Assembly: GCA_963821235.1 (NCBI GenBank)
Contig: CAWGCS010000001.1
Span: 2,629,467 to 2,693,466 of the forward strand
Length of the DNA stretch: 64,000 bases
Reading direction: 5' to 3'
DNA from: CTSoil-043 sp963821235
GTDB lineage: Bacteria > Chloroflexota > Limnocylindria > Limnocylindrales > CSP1-4
Part shown: positions 7,710-16,565 of the stretch, one piece after another
How the letters are laid out: each line of letters begins with the position of its first letter
Numbering within the stretch: the stretch's first letter is position 1
Notes under the pieces: model-generated
Seen by the model: the letters and a program-made list of their open reading frames with translations, nothing else
The model's database searches: none
What the model was told of the DNA's origin: nothing
Made by a program: the position numbers and the translations under genes

Positions 7710-9539
7710 CTACTCGACCGTCACCGACTTCGCGAGGTTGCGCGGCTGGTCGACGTCGGTGCCCCGGGCGACGGCCGTGTAGTACGCGAAGAGCTGGAGG
7801 GGGATGATGGCCAGGATCGGGCTCAGCACCTCGAGCGTGTCGGGGACCCACAGGACGTCGTCGGCGAAGCGCTCGATCTGGGGGTCGCCCTCGGTCGCCA
7901 CGGCGATGACCCGGGCGTCGCGGGCCCGACCCTCCATGACGTTGCTGATGAGCTTCTCGTAGACCGTCGAGCGCGTGGCGACGGCGACGAGGGGGCACTC
8001 GGCGTCGAGGAGGCTGATGGGGCCGTGCTTCAGCTCCCCGGCCGCGTAGCCCTCGGCGTGGACGTAGCTGACCTCCTTGAGCTTGAGGGCGCCCTCCAGG
8101 GCGGCCGGGTAGGAGGTCCCCCGCCCCACGAACATGAAGCCGCGGCTGTTGACGTAGCGGCGAGCGAGGTCGCGGATGCCACCGCTCGCGTCGAGGACCC
8201 GCTGGGCGGCGTCCGGGAGGGCTCGCAGGGCGGCCACCAGGGCCTGCTCCTCGGCGGCCGGCAGCGAGCCCCGCGCCCGGGCGATGGCGGCGGCCACCAT
8301 CACCAGCGTCGCGACCTGGGTGGTGAAGGTCTTGGAGGCCGCGACCGCGATCTCGGGGCCCGCCTGCAGCAGGAGGACGGCGTCCGCCTCGCGCGTGATC
8401 GCCGAGCCGATGGTGTTCGTGACGGCGATGATCGGGCAGCCCTGCTCGCGGGCGTAGCGGGTCGGCGCGATCGTGTCGGCCGTCTCGCCGGACTGGGTGA
8501 CGGCGATGACGAGGGTGGTCGGGTCGAGCGGGGGCGGGCTGTAGCGGAACTCGGAGCCGACGGTCACCCGGGCGGGCAGCCCCGTCCAGCGCTCGATGAG
8601 GGCGGCCCCGACGAGGGAGGCGTAGGAGGCGGTCCCGCAGGCGACGAGCTCGACCCGGGAGATCGCGCGGAGCGTCTCGGCCAGGGGCGCGAGCTCCTCC
8701 ACGCGAAGCGTTCCCTCCATGGTCACCCGCCCGGCGAGGCACTGCCGCAGCGCCTGGGGCTGCTCGTGGATCTCCTTGAGCATGAAGTGCTCGAAGCCGC
8801 CCTTCTCGGCGGCCTCGGCCGACCAGGTGATCTCGGTGACCAGCCGCTCGCGGGGCGCCCCGGGCACGTCGGTGATCGTCACCCGCCCCGGGCGGAGGTC
8901 GGCGACATCGCCCTCCTCGAGGAAGATGACGCGGCTCGTGTGGGCCAGGATCGCCGCCACGTCGGAGGCGAGAAACGCCTCGTCCTCGGCGAGGCCGACG
9001 ACGAGGGGGACGTTGAGGCGGGCCCCCACCAGCCGGTCCGGCTCGCCGCGGTGCATGACGGCAATGGCATAGGCGCCCCTGCACTGGGCCAGTGCGGCGC
9101 GGACCGCCGCCGCGAGGTCGCCCGCGTAGGCCTCCTCGACGAGGTGGGCCAGGGCCTCCGTGTCGGTCTCGGAGACGAGGACGTGGCCGCGGGCCTCGAG
9201 GCCGTCGCGCAGCTCGCGGAAGTTCTCGATGATCCCGTTGTGGATGAGCGTGATGTCGCCGGTGCAGTCGACGTGGGGGTGGGCGTTCAGGTCGTTCGGC
9301 CGACCGTGGGTCGCCCACCGGGTGTGGGCGAGGCCGATGCCGGCGCGAGGCGTCCGGTCCTCGATCGCCGTCGCCAGGTTGGAGAGCTTGCCGGCCTTCT
9401 TCTCGACGAACAGGTCGCCGGCCTCGGTCACGAGGGCGATGCCCGCCGAATCGTAGCCCCGGTACTCCAAGCGCCGCAGTCCCTCCATGAGGATGGGGCC
9501 CGCCGCTCGTGGTCCCGTGTAGCCGACGATCCCGCACAT
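7710..9539 (-). CDS. glmS: Glutamine-fructose-6-phosphate aminotransferase (isomerizing)
   Basis: The mature N-terminus MCGIVGYTG supplies the Cys nucleophile of the class II glutaminase domain, so ATG 9539 is certain. Two SIS domains follow, with VACGTASYASLVG, TQSGETADTIAPTRYA and VGRGTSYPAALEGALKLKE, and the C-terminal decapeptide-like PRNLAKSVTVE. Length (609 aa) is normal. It makes glucosamine-6-phosphate for peptidoglycan. It sits directly downstream of cdaA-cdaR, the classical c-di-AMP neighbourhood, although glmM is not between them. A TACACT box at 9597-9602 could give it its own promoter. I saw no glmS ribozyme in the 120-base gap upstream. Confidence 0.96.
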   Translation of the reverse strand: MCGIVGYTGPRAAGPILMEGLRRLEYRGYDSAGIALVTEAGDLFVEKKAGKLSNLATAIEDRTPRAGIGLAHTRWATHGRPNDLNAHPHVDCTGDITLIHNGIIENFRELRDGLEARGHVLVSETDTEALAHLVEEAYAGDLAAAVRAALAQCRGAYAIAVMHRGEPDRLVGARLNVPLVVGLAEDEAFLASDVAAILAHTSRVIFLEEGDVADLRPGRVTITDVPGAPRERLVTEITWSAEAAEKGGFEHFMLKEIHEQPQALRQCLAGRVTMEGTLRVEELAPLAETLRAISRVELVACGTASYASLVGAALIERWTGLPARVTVGSEFRYSPPPLDPTTLVIAVTQSGETADTIAPTRYAREQGCPIIAVTNTIGSAITREADAVLLLQAGPEIAVAASKTFTTQVATLVMVAAAIARARGSLPAAEEQALVAALRALPDAAQRVLDASGGIRDLARRYVNSRGFMFVGRGTSYPAALEGALKLKEVSYVHAEGYAAGELKHGPISLLDAECPLVAVATRSTVYEKLISNVMEGRARDARVIAVATEGDPQIERFADDVLWVPDTLEVLSPILAIIPLQLFAYYTAVARGTDVDQPRNLAKSVTVE

Positions 9540-9596
9540 GCCCTGCCAACCCACCTTCGCGACCGGGGTGCCCGCGCCGGCACCCACCGGGACGCT

Positions 9597-9602
9597 AGTG
9601 TA
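9597..9602 (-). promoter_or_regulatory. Possible -10 box upstream of glmS
   Basis: TACACT on the minus strand, identical to the -10 boxes proposed for rpoB and rpsL. It lies 57 bases before the glmS start in the 120-base cdaR-glmS gap. No convincing -35 box is visible, so confidence is low. The rest of the gap shows no obvious structured element. Confidence 0.3.
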
Positions 9603-9659
9603 GGCGCTCCCCCGCCAGGGCAGCCAGCGCAGGGGCCGGGTCCTGGGTCGGCCTCCCGG

Positions 9660-10922
9660 TCACGGTGCCGGGGTCGGCGTGGGGGTGGGCACGGGCGTCG
9701 GCGACGGCGCGGCCACGGGCGAGGCCGTCACGGTCACGATCTGGGGCGATGCCGAGATGAGGGAGACGCCGGCCGGCAGGCGCAGGGCCACCGGCACGGT
9801 GGCGCTTCCGCCCGTCAGCCCGACGACGTCGAGGCGGGCCGCGATGGAGGTCGGATCGAGGCGGTCGAGCGCCTCCAGCGTGCCACCGACGGTGATCAGG
9901 ACGCGGTCGACGGCCAGCCGGTAGGTGAAGCCGGGATTGGCGTTGACGACCTCCAGCCCAGCCTCGAACGTCCGGGTGCCGGAGCGGGGGCGGATCGTGA
10001 TCGTCACCCGGACCTGCTCGACGCCGATGGCCGAGACGCCGTCGGGCAGGACGAGGCCGACCTCGGTGCTGACGTCGGAGGTCACCTCTGACATGGCGAC
10101 CGCGCGGGTGGTGATCGCCACCAGGCCGGCCAGTGCGTCGGCCTCGCCCTCCACCGTCACCAGCGCCGGCTGGACCTCCACCGACGCGATCTCGACCGAG
10201 GAGGCGGGCGTGCCCGTCACCACGGGCTGGATGGGCAGGGTCTTGGTCGCCAGCTGGCTCCCGATCTGGACCGTGACCCGGACCGCGCCGGGCTGGACGT
10301 CGACGCCGTCGACCACCTCTCCGCTGGCGTCCACCGGCAGGAGGCCGACCGTCTCGTTGATGTCGAGGCCGGCTTCGTCGATCCGGACCCGGGCGACCGC
10401 CGAGGCCACGAAGCGGACCGACGAATCGGGGCCGGAGACCGTCACCGTGTCCTGCGAGACGACCGGGTCGCGCACGTCGAGGCCGGGTGGGACCGTGCCC
10501 AGGTCGACCTTGACCGGGACGTCGCGCACGACGAGCGGGTCGAGGCGGATCGCCACCCGCGACGGCGTGAAGTCGATGACCTGGATGCCGGGGTCCACCG
10601 CCTGGATGGAGACCGGGACGCTGAGCGGCGGCGCCCCCGCGATGGCGGCCACGTCCGACAGGTCGATCGTCGCCGTGAAGCTCGACGAGGTGACGCGGGG
10701 ACGGTCGGTGCCGATCGCGATGTAGCGGACGGAGGTGACGTCCTCGGGGGCGTCGATGACGAACGTGTCCTGGGGTCGGTTCAGGATCTGGATCGGAATC
10801 CGCCCCTGGAAGGTCTCGGCCGAGGCCGAGACGATCAGCCCGACGTAGAGCAGCGTGGCGAGGACGATAGCCGCCAGCTTCAGGGGCCAGTTCCGGACGA
10901 GGAAGGCAAGGACGCTCCGCAT
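9660..10922 (-). CDS. cdaR: YbbR-domain protein CdaR, c-di-AMP cyclase regulator
   Basis: The 420-residue protein starts with a single membrane anchor (NWPLKLAAIVLATLLYVGL, residues ~11-29) and then carries tandem YbbR-type beta repeats; IPIQILNRPQD, VTVSGPDSSV, VRVTVQIG and VEGEADAL recur in the strand-turn pattern typical of this family. The C-terminus is a short Pro/Thr-rich stretch (PSPTPVPTPTPTPAP). CdaR proteins bind and modulate the membrane diadenylate cyclase CdaA from the outer face. The gene lies six bases after cdaA, supporting the call. Repeat boundaries were judged by eye. Confidence 0.88.
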   Translation of the reverse strand: MRSVLAFLVRNWPLKLAAIVLATLLYVGLIVSASAETFQGRIPIQILNRPQDTFVIDAPEDVTSVRYIAIGTDRPRVTSSSFTATIDLSDVAAIAGAPPLSVPVSIQAVDPGIQVIDFTPSRVAIRLDPLVVRDVPVKVDLGTVPPGLDVRDPVVSQDTVTVSGPDSSVRFVASAVARVRIDEAGLDINETVGLLPVDASGEVVDGVDVQPGAVRVTVQIGSQLATKTLPIQPVVTGTPASSVEIASVEVQPALVTVEGEADALAGLVAITTRAVAMSEVTSDVSTEVGLVLPDGVSAIGVEQVRVTITIRPRSGTRTFEAGLEVVNANPGFTYRLAVDRVLITVGGTLEALDRLDPTSIAARLDVVGLTGGSATVPVALRLPAGVSLISASPQIVTVTASPVAAPSPTPVPTPTPTPAP

Positions 10923-10928
10923 CGGCGG

Positions 10929-11867
10929 TCAGCGCCCGGCGCCGGCAGTGGCGCCGGGCGCGTCGTCGCGCGGCTCGTCCGGGCCGCTCTCGGCGCGGGC
11001 GTCCCGGCGCAGGGCGCCGAGCGCCGCCCGACGCAGGCCGCCCGGCTGGGGCGGGTGGGTGATCCGGTCGCGGATCTGGTCCCGGCGCCGTTCCGGGCGG
11101 AGGAGCCCCGACACTGCTCGCGTCAGCTGGACCTCGTCGAGGTTGCGCCGGATCCGGGCCCGCTCGACGAGGCTCACCTGGCCGGACTCCTCGGAGACGA
11201 CGACGACGAGGGCATCCGTCTGCTCCGTGATCCCCAGGGCGGCGCGGTGGCGGGTTCCGTATCGCTCGGCCTGGAGGGTCGTCTCCGCCAGCGGCAGGAC
11301 GGCTCCGGCGGCCAGGATCGCCTCACCGCGGACGATGACAGCCCCGTCGTGGAGGGCGGCCCGCGGGGCGAAGAGGGCCTCCAGGAGGTCGGGCGTCAGG
11401 TCGCCGTGGATCATCACGCCGGTCTCGGCGATCTCCTCGAGGCCGGTCTCCCGCTCGATGACGATGAGGGCACCGCTGCGGGCGGCGGCCAGGCGCGTTG
11501 CAGCCCGGGCGACGGTGGCGGCGACGTGGTCGGCGGCGCGCTGGTCGGCCGGCGAGCCGAGCCAGGCCAGGGAGCCGACCCGCCCGAGGCGGTCCAACCC
11601 CCGCCGCAGCTCGGGCTGGAAGACGACGACGAGGGCGAAGAGGCCGACCACGGCGCCCGCCTGGAGAAGCTGCGTGAAGAGGCGCAGCCCGACGGCCTGG
11701 GCGATCGCGTAGATCAGGAGGATGACGCTGACGCCGATCACCAGCCGGACGGCCCGCGTCCCGCGGATCAGGCTGAAGACCCAGTAGATGACGACGGCGG
11801 TCAGCCCGATGTCCACGAGCGTGGTCAGCCGGATCTGGCCGACGATCGACTCGAGAGGCTCCGACAT
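10929..11867 (-). CDS. cdaA: Membrane diadenylate cyclase CdaA
   Basis: CdaA makes cyclic di-AMP from two ATP. Three hydrophobic helices fill residues ~15-95 (LVDIGLTAVVIYWVFSLI, LVIGVSVILLIYAIAQ, GAVVGLFALVVVFQPEL), followed by the DAC domain with the catalytic LHDGAVIV and RHRAALGITE motifs, both intact. The C-terminal ~50 residues are Arg/Pro-rich and probably disordered. The length (312 aa) is slightly over the usual 270-280 for that reason. A TACACT box lies nine bases upstream of ATG 11867 and no Shine-Dalgarno is seen, suggesting a nearly leaderless message. Confidence 0.95.
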   Translation of the reverse strand: MSEPLESIVGQIRLTTLVDIGLTAVVIYWVFSLIRGTRAVRLVIGVSVILLIYAIAQAVGLRLFTQLLQAGAVVGLFALVVVFQPELRRGLDRLGRVGSLAWLGSPADQRAADHVAATVARAATRLAAARSGALIVIERETGLEEIAETGVMIHGDLTPDLLEALFAPRAALHDGAVIVRGEAILAAGAVLPLAETTLQAERYGTRHRAALGITEQTDALVVVVSEESGQVSLVERARIRRNLDEVQLTRAVSGLLRPERRRDQIRDRITHPPQPGGLRRAALGALRRDARAESGPDEPRDDAPGATAGAGR

Positions 11868-11876
11868 CGTCCGGCG

Positions 11877-11882
11877 AGTGTA
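11877..11882 (-). promoter_or_regulatory. Possible -10 box for cdaA (near-leaderless)
   Basis: TACACT ends nine bases before the cdaA ATG, so initiation about seven bases downstream would leave a 2-3 base leader. The -35 region is not convincing (GC-rich). The 94-base gap upstream, between the TPR gene and cdaA, shows nothing else I can name. Confidence 0.35.
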
Positions 11883-11961
11883 GCACCGGCCCCCCGGGCT
11901 CCTCGGCAGCAGTCAGGCCGGTCGGGCGCCCTCCGCCCGCCGCCGGGGCAGGCCCGGGCCG

Positions 11962-12876
11962 TCAGCCGCGGGCGAAGCGGGGGTCCCCCGGCAGGCGTTG
12001 CGCCGCCGCGGCCCTGACCACCTCGGCCGAGGCCGTGTCACCGTCGAGGTCGACGAGGTGCAGGAGCGCGCGGTACGTGTCCCCGGCCTGGCCCGTCCAG
12101 CCGCGGTCGGCGGCGAGGTCGGCCAGCAGCAGGTGGAGCTCCACGTCCCCCGGTCGCTCGGCGATCCCCAGCAGGCAGGCGTCGAACGCTGCCGCGACAT
12201 GGCCTTCCGCGCGGTAGGCGCGGGCGGCCGCCAGGGCGGCCGTCGCCGCCGTCGCCGCATCCCCGCGGGCGGCCGCCTCCTCGATGGTAGCCACGAGCAG
12301 CTCCGGGTCGGGCGGCGGAGGCGGCGGCGGCACGTCGGCGAGCGGCTCGGGCGGGCCGGCGGCGGCGGCGGCGGGCGCGTCGTCGCCGCCCGTCGGGAGG
12401 CCGTCGGCGGCCTGCGCCTCGGCAGCCGGCTCGCCCGCCGTCCCGCGGAGCTGCGCCACGAGGGCAGCGTGCCGCTGGCGGCGCTCGTCGGTGGGCTCGA
12501 TGGCCAGGGCTCGCCGGGCCGCCTCGACCGCGTCGGCGAGGCGGTCGCCAGCCGAACGCAGGCCGGCCAGCCGGTCGTACGTGGCGGCGGCCTCGTCAGT
12601 GCGCCGCAGGACGACGAGCGCCTGGGCCCGCCCGAGGAGGGAGGCGTCGTCGTCGGGCTCGACGGCCAGGGCACCGTCGTAGGCCTCGAGGGCGGCCAGG
12701 GGGTCGCCGAGACGGAGGTGGACGCCCCCGAGGGCGGTCCGCGGCACGGCCCGGTCGCCTGCGATCGAGACGGCCTCGCGGTATGCGGCGGCGGCCTCCT
12801 CGAAGCGTCCCCGGACGACCGCGACGTGACCGGCCCGGAGGGCCTCCTTGTACCGCTCGAAGAGCGTCTCCGTCAT
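11962..12876 (-). CDS. Tetratricopeptide-repeat protein of unknown role
   Basis: This 304-residue protein has TPR-like helix pairs at residues ~5-150 (for example GRFEEAAAAYREAVSIAG and GDPLAALEAYDGALAVEPDD) and again near 205-290 (AAFDACLLGIAERPGD), separated by an Ala/Pro-rich linker containing a run of prolines near residue 190. No signal peptide or enzyme motif is present. GGGAGGA lies about seven bases before ATG 12876. It follows rpsI by ~50 bases and so may be the last gene of the ribosomal protein supercluster or the first of the c-di-AMP group. TPR scaffolding is family knowledge; partners are unknown. Confidence 0.75.
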   Translation of the reverse strand: MTETLFERYKEALRAGHVAVVRGRFEEAAAAYREAVSIAGDRAVPRTALGGVHLRLGDPLAALEAYDGALAVEPDDDASLLGRAQALVVLRRTDEAAATYDRLAGLRSAGDRLADAVEAARRALAIEPTDERRQRHAALVAQLRGTAGEPAAEAQAADGLPTGGDDAPAAAAAGPPEPLADVPPPPPPPDPELLVATIEEAAARGDAATAATAALAAARAYRAEGHVAAAFDACLLGIAERPGDVELHLLLADLAADRGWTGQAGDTYRALLHLVDLDGDTASAEVVRAAAAQRLPGDPRFARG

Positions 12877-12927
12877 TGCCCCGTCCTCCCGGAGCGGAGC
12901 GGGCGCCCGCGAGGGACGCCCGACTGG

Positions 12928-13326
12928 TCAGCGCTTCGTGTACTGCGGCGCCTTTCGGGCCCGCTTCAGGCCGTACTTCTTGCGCTCCTTCATCCGCGGG
13001 TCGCGGGTCAGGAGGCCGGCCTGGCGGAGGGGCAAGCGGTAGCCGTCGGGATCGACGGTCAGGAGGGCACGGGCGATGCCGTGGCGGATGGCGCCGGCCT
13101 GGCCGGTCACCCCGCCGCCCTCGACCTTGATCATCGCGTTGTAGCGGCCCTCCGTCCCGGTGACCCGGAACGGCATGCGGAGCTCGCCCTCGGCCACGGC
13201 GTTGCCGAAGTGCTGCTCCAGCGAGCGGCCGTTGACGACGATCTCGCCCTCGCCGGGCATGAGGCGGACTCGGGCCACCGACGTCTTGCGGCGCCCGGTG
13301 CCCTGGAAGTAGGCAGGAGTGGTCAT
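12928..13326 (-). CDS. rpsI: 30S ribosomal protein S9
   Basis: At 132 residues, S9 shows the family start GTGRRKTSVARVRL, the VNGRSLEQHF motif, GQAGAIRHGIARAL, and the basic C-terminal tail ERKKYGLKRARKAPQYTKR that reaches the P-site tRNA; the terminal Lys-Arg is intact. It lies 16 bases after rplM, the universal rplM-rpsI pair. ATG 13326 gives MTTPAYFQGTGRRK. Confidence 0.97.
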   Translation of the reverse strand: MTTPAYFQGTGRRKTSVARVRLMPGEGEIVVNGRSLEQHFGNAVAEGELRMPFRVTGTEGRYNAMIKVEGGGVTGQAGAIRHGIARALLTVDPDGYRLPLRQAGLLTRDPRMKERKKYGLKRARKAPQYTKR

Positions 13327-13342
13327 CAGGGCATGCTCCTCG

Positions 13343-13774
13343 TCAGGCCAGCGGCTCAGGCTGCTGCGCCTGGTGGGGATGGTCGGGGCCGGCGTAGATC
13401 TTGAGCTTGCGGAGCTGCTTGGCCCCCAGCCGGTTGTGGGGCAGCATCCCCTTCACCGCCCGGCGGAGGACCTCCTCCGGGCGACGCTCCAGGAGGTGAC
13501 CAAGGGTCTCTTCCTTGAAGCCCTGTGGGTAGCCGCTGTGGCGCGCGTAGACCTTGGCGGTCAGCTTGTCCTTGGACACGGCCACGCGGGCGGCGTTGAG
13601 GACGATCACGTGATCGCCAGAGTCGAGGTTGGGCGTGTAGGTCGGCTTGTTCTTGCCTTCGAGGACGCGGGCGATCCGCGACGCGAGCCGGCCGAGCGTC
13701 TCGTCCGTCGCGTCGACGACGTACCAGCGTCGGTCGATCTCCGCCTCTCGGAGCGTGTACGTCTTCGTGGTCAT
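13343..13774 (-). CDS. rplM: 50S ribosomal protein L13
   Basis: The 143-residue protein has RRWYVVDATDETLGRLASRIA, GKNKPTYTPNLDSGDHVIV and AVKGMLPHNRLGAKQLRKLKIY, the full L13 pattern. ATG 13774 (MTTKTYTLR) overlaps the truA stop (ATGA), which decides the start. It assembles early on 23S rRNA domain II. It is placed at the end of the alpha operon together with truA and rpsI, as in many Gram-positive-type genomes. Confidence 0.97.
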   Translation of the reverse strand: MTTKTYTLREAEIDRRWYVVDATDETLGRLASRIARVLEGKNKPTYTPNLDSGDHVIVLNAARVAVSKDKLTAKVYARHSGYPQGFKEETLGHLLERRPEEVLRRAVKGMLPHNRLGAKQLRKLKIYAGPDHPHQAQQPEPLA

Positions 13775-14526
13775 CTGTCTCCGTTCATCTCCCTGGCCGG
13801 CCGTCCCAGAACGACCCGTCGCAGGCACAGCCCCTTCGCCGGGGCGACCGCCCCGTTGAAGGCCGGTCGCCGCGACGCAAGCGCCTCGGCCACTGCCGAC
13901 TCCTCGACCTCACCACGCCCCACGAGGAGGAGCGCGGCGGCGATCCGCCGGACCATCTGGCGGAGGAACGCGTCGCCCCGGACGTCGATCGTCACGAGCG
14001 AGCCTTCCCGCCGGACCCGGACCCGGTGAAGGGTCCGAACCGGCTGCCGGTCCGCCACCCCGAGGGCGGAGAAGTCGTGCCGGCCCTCGAGGGCCGACCC
14101 GGCCCGCGCCATCGCGGCGGTGTCGAGCGGGACCCGGACCCCGAGCGCGAAGCGCTCGCGGAGCGGGCTGCGCGGCCCGTTCCAGACGGTGTAGCGGTAG
14201 TCCCGGTACCGCGCCGCGTAGCGAGGGTGGAACCCGACCGGCTCGCGCCGGAGGTCCCGGACCGCGACGTCCCCCGGCAGGAGCGCGTCGAGCGCCCGGC
14301 CGAGCTCGGCCGCCGCCAGCCGTCCGCGGTAGGTGAAGGCGATCACCTGGCCTGCCGCATGGACGCCCGCATCGGTCCGTCCCGCCGCGTCGACCCGCAC
14401 CCGGCGTCCGCCGGCGAGCGGGGCCAGCGCGGCCTCGAGCTCTCCCTGGACTGTCCGCGCTCCCGGCTGGGCCTGGAACCCGGCGAAGTCCGTTCCGTCG
14501 TATTCGACCCGCGCGCGATAGCGCAC
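13771..14526 (-). CDS. truA: tRNA pseudouridine(38-40) synthase TruA
   Basis: TruA isomerises uridines 38-40 in the anticodon arm of tRNA. The catalytic aspartate is in AAGRTDAGVHAAGQV; the N-terminus RARVEYDGTDFAGFQ and late motifs GDAFLRQMVRRIA and PAKGLCLRRV match the family. I chose GTG 14526 (VRYRARVEYDG), with AGAGGG seven bases upstream; the open frame extends 24 codons further but that part is not TruA-like. The product has 251 residues, normal for TruA. It sits between rplQ and rplM. Confidence 0.94.
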   Translation of the reverse strand: MRYRARVEYDGTDFAGFQAQPGARTVQGELEAALAPLAGGRRVRVDAAGRTDAGVHAAGQVIAFTYRGRLAAAELGRALDALLPGDVAVRDLRREPVGFHPRYAARYRDYRYTVWNGPRSPLRERFALGVRVPLDTAAMARAGSALEGRHDFSALGVADRQPVRTLHRVRVRREGSLVTIDVRGDAFLRQMVRRIAAALLLVGRGEVEESAVAEALASRRPAFNGAVAPAKGLCLRRVVLGRPAREMNGDR

Positions 14527-14554
14527 GGGGGCACCCTCTCGGGCGCCTGGCCCG

Positions 14555-14908
14555 TCAGACGAGCTCGATCTGGACGATCGGAGCTGCGTCACCGGCACGC
14601 TGGCCGATGTGCACCAGCCGGGTATACCCGGAGGCGCGGTCGGCGTACTTGGGGGCGATCTCGTCGAAGAGCTTCTTGATGACGAGGGGCTCGTCGGGAA
14701 GCTCGGCGACCACCGTGCGGCGGGCGGCGAGGTCGCCGCGCTTGGCGAGCGAGATCATCCGCTCGACCTGCGGGCGGATCTCCTTCGCCTTGGCCTCGGT
14801 GGTCTTGACCTTCTCATAGCGGAAGACGGAGACGATGAGGTTGCCGTAGAGGGCCATCCGCGGCCCGTGCTGGCGCCCGAGCTTGCGGCCGTCGATGCGA
14901 TGGGCCAT
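14555..14908 (-). CDS. rplQ: 50S ribosomal protein L17
   Basis: The 117-residue protein starts MAHRIDGRKLGRQHGPRMAL and contains VKTTEAKAKEIRPQVERMI followed by DRASGYTRLVHIGQRAGDAAPI, all standard for L17. It binds 23S rRNA near the exit tunnel. It follows rpoA by three bases, the conserved end of the alpha operon. Confidence 0.97.
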   Translation of the reverse strand: MAHRIDGRKLGRQHGPRMALYGNLIVSVFRYEKVKTTEAKAKEIRPQVERMISLAKRGDLAARRTVVAELPDEPLVIKKLFDEIAPKYADRASGYTRLVHIGQRAGDAAPIVQIELV

Positions 14909-14911
14909 CGC

Positions 14912-15913
14912 TCAGGCCTCCTCGGTGTCGTCGTCGAACGGCTCGTCGCCGTCCTGGTCCAGCTCGTCGATGTCCGAAGGCTCGCTCTCCGGGAGCAGGA
15001 AGCCCCGCATCCGGAGGCGCTCCTTCATCTCGTCGAGCGACTTCTTGCCGAAGTTCCGCATCCGCAGGAGCTCGTCGTCGGAGAGCTGCAGGAGCTGGCC
15101 GACCTTGACGATGTTGTTCCGCTTCAGGGAGTTGTAGGCCCGCATCGGGAGGTCGAGCTCCTCGATCGGCATCTCCAGCATGTTGGCCGGGATCTGCGGC
15201 GTCCCCGTCGCCGACGCGACCGGGACCGCCGCGGCGCCGACGTTGGCGAAGAGGGAGAACTGCCGGACGAGGATCTCGGCGGCCTTGCCGAGGGCCTCCT
15301 CGGGGCCGAGCGTGCCGTCGGTCTCGATCTCGAGCGTCAGCTTGTCGTAGTTGGTCATCTGGCCGACGCGCGTGTTGTCGACGTGGAAGTTGACCTTGCG
15401 AACCGGCGTGAAGATGGCGTCGACGGGGATGACCCCGATCGGCAGGCCCTCGGGCCGCTCGGCGGCGAGGTACCCGACGCCGCGCTCGACCGTCAGGTCC
15501 ATCTCGATCTGGACGTCGTCCGCGTCGAGGGTCATGAGCACCTGGTCCGGGTTCACGATCTCGACGTCGGCCGACTCGAGGATGTCGGAGGCGGTGACGG
15601 CGCCCGCCCCGGACTTGATGAGCTTCAGCTGGACCGGGTGGGCGGCGAAGCTGCGAAGGCGGAGCTTCTTGACGTTCAGGACGATCTGGGTGACGTCTTC
15701 CTTGACCCCGGCGATCGTCGTGAACTCGTGGTAGACGTCGCGGATCTGGATGGAGGTGACGGCCGCGCCCTCGAGCGAGGAGAGGAGGACGCGCCGGAGC
15801 GCGTTCCCCAGGGTCGTCCCGTACCCGGCCGGCAGCGGCCCGGCCTCGTACTTGGCGTACGAGCCCTGTTCCGCGACAGGCTCGATCTGGGTCGTGGTCT
15901 CGAGTTCGATCAT
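14912..15913 (-). CDS. rpoA: DNA-directed RNA polymerase subunit alpha
   Basis: The N-terminal domain (residues ~1-230) has YGTTLGNALRRVLLSSLEGAAV, used for dimerisation and beta/beta' binding, and LTVERGVGYLAAE. The C-terminal domain has LDLPMRAYNSLKRNNIVKVGQLL and LRMRNFGKKSLDEMKERL, the helices that contact UP elements and activators. The end is acidic (ELDQDGDEPFDDDTEEA). Length 333 is typical. It lies in the conserved rpsD-rpoA-rplQ order. Confidence 0.98.
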   Translation of the reverse strand: MIELETTTQIEPVAEQGSYAKYEAGPLPAGYGTTLGNALRRVLLSSLEGAAVTSIQIRDVYHEFTTIAGVKEDVTQIVLNVKKLRLRSFAAHPVQLKLIKSGAGAVTASDILESADVEIVNPDQVLMTLDADDVQIEMDLTVERGVGYLAAERPEGLPIGVIPVDAIFTPVRKVNFHVDNTRVGQMTNYDKLTLEIETDGTLGPEEALGKAAEILVRQFSLFANVGAAAVPVASATGTPQIPANMLEMPIEELDLPMRAYNSLKRNNIVKVGQLLQLSDDELLRMRNFGKKSLDEMKERLRMRGFLLPESEPSDIDELDQDGDEPFDDDTEEA

Positions 15914-15922
15914 GGGGAGGCG

Positions 15923-16549
15923 CTACCTCGAGTAGTACTCGACCACCAGCTGCTCGTTGAGCTCGAGCGGCATCTGGTCGCGCCGTGGCAGGGCGGCAAT
16001 CGTCCCGGTGAGGGTCGCAGGGTCCACGGACAGCCACTCCGGCACCTGGACGGAGCGGAGGCTCTCCTTGGCCATCTTGAAGGGCTCGCGCTCGCGTCGC
16101 GACTCGCGAACGGCGATCACGTCGCCGGGCTTGAGCTGGAACGACGGGATGTTGGTGGCGCGGCCGTTGACCGCGAAGTGGCCGTGCCCGACCAGCTGGC
16201 GGGCCTGGTCGCGCGAGGCGGCGATGCCGAGGCGGAAGACGACGTTGTCGAGGCGCAGCTCGAGCAGGCGGAGGAGGTTCTCGCCGGTCACGCCCGGCCG
16301 CGACTCCGCGACGTCGAAGTAGGTCCGGAACTGGCGCTCCAGGACGCGGTAGATGCGGCGGACCTTCTGCTTCTCGCGCAGCTGGAGGCCGTAGTCGCCG
16401 ACCTTGCGGCGGCGGACGCCGTGCTGGCCGGGCGGTGAGGGGCGGCGCTCGAAGGCGCACTTCTTGGTGTAGCAGCGCGAGCCCTTGAGGAAGAGCTTGG
16501 CGCCCTCGCGCCGGCAGAGCCGGCAGACAGGATCGGTGTAGCGAGCCAT
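15923..16549 (-). CDS. rpsD: 30S ribosomal protein S4, zinc-binding form
   Basis: S4 (208 residues) nucleates 16S rRNA folding. The N-terminus carries a cysteine cluster DPVCRLCRREG...SRCYTKKC, the C+ zinc-type S4. The S4 RNA-binding domain is LRLDNVVFRLGIAASRDQARQLVGHGHFAVNG. In many bacteria S4 autoregulates the alpha operon; I did not see a defined leader pseudoknot here. It is ten bases upstream of rpoA. Confidence 0.97.
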   Translation of the reverse strand: MARYTDPVCRLCRREGAKLFLKGSRCYTKKCAFERRPSPPGQHGVRRRKVGDYGLQLREKQKVRRIYRVLERQFRTYFDVAESRPGVTGENLLRLLELRLDNVVFRLGIAASRDQARQLVGHGHFAVNGRATNIPSFQLKPGDVIAVRESRREREPFKMAKESLRSVQVPEWLSVDPATLTGTIAALPRRDQMPLELNEQLVVEYYSR

Positions 16550-16565
16550 GGGGCGGAAGCTCCGG

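Noticed and set aside
9540..9659. glmS ribozyme or other riboswitch upstream of glmS
   Set aside because: The 120-base gap is short and GC-rich and I could not find the conserved ribozyme core; only a possible -10 box remains.
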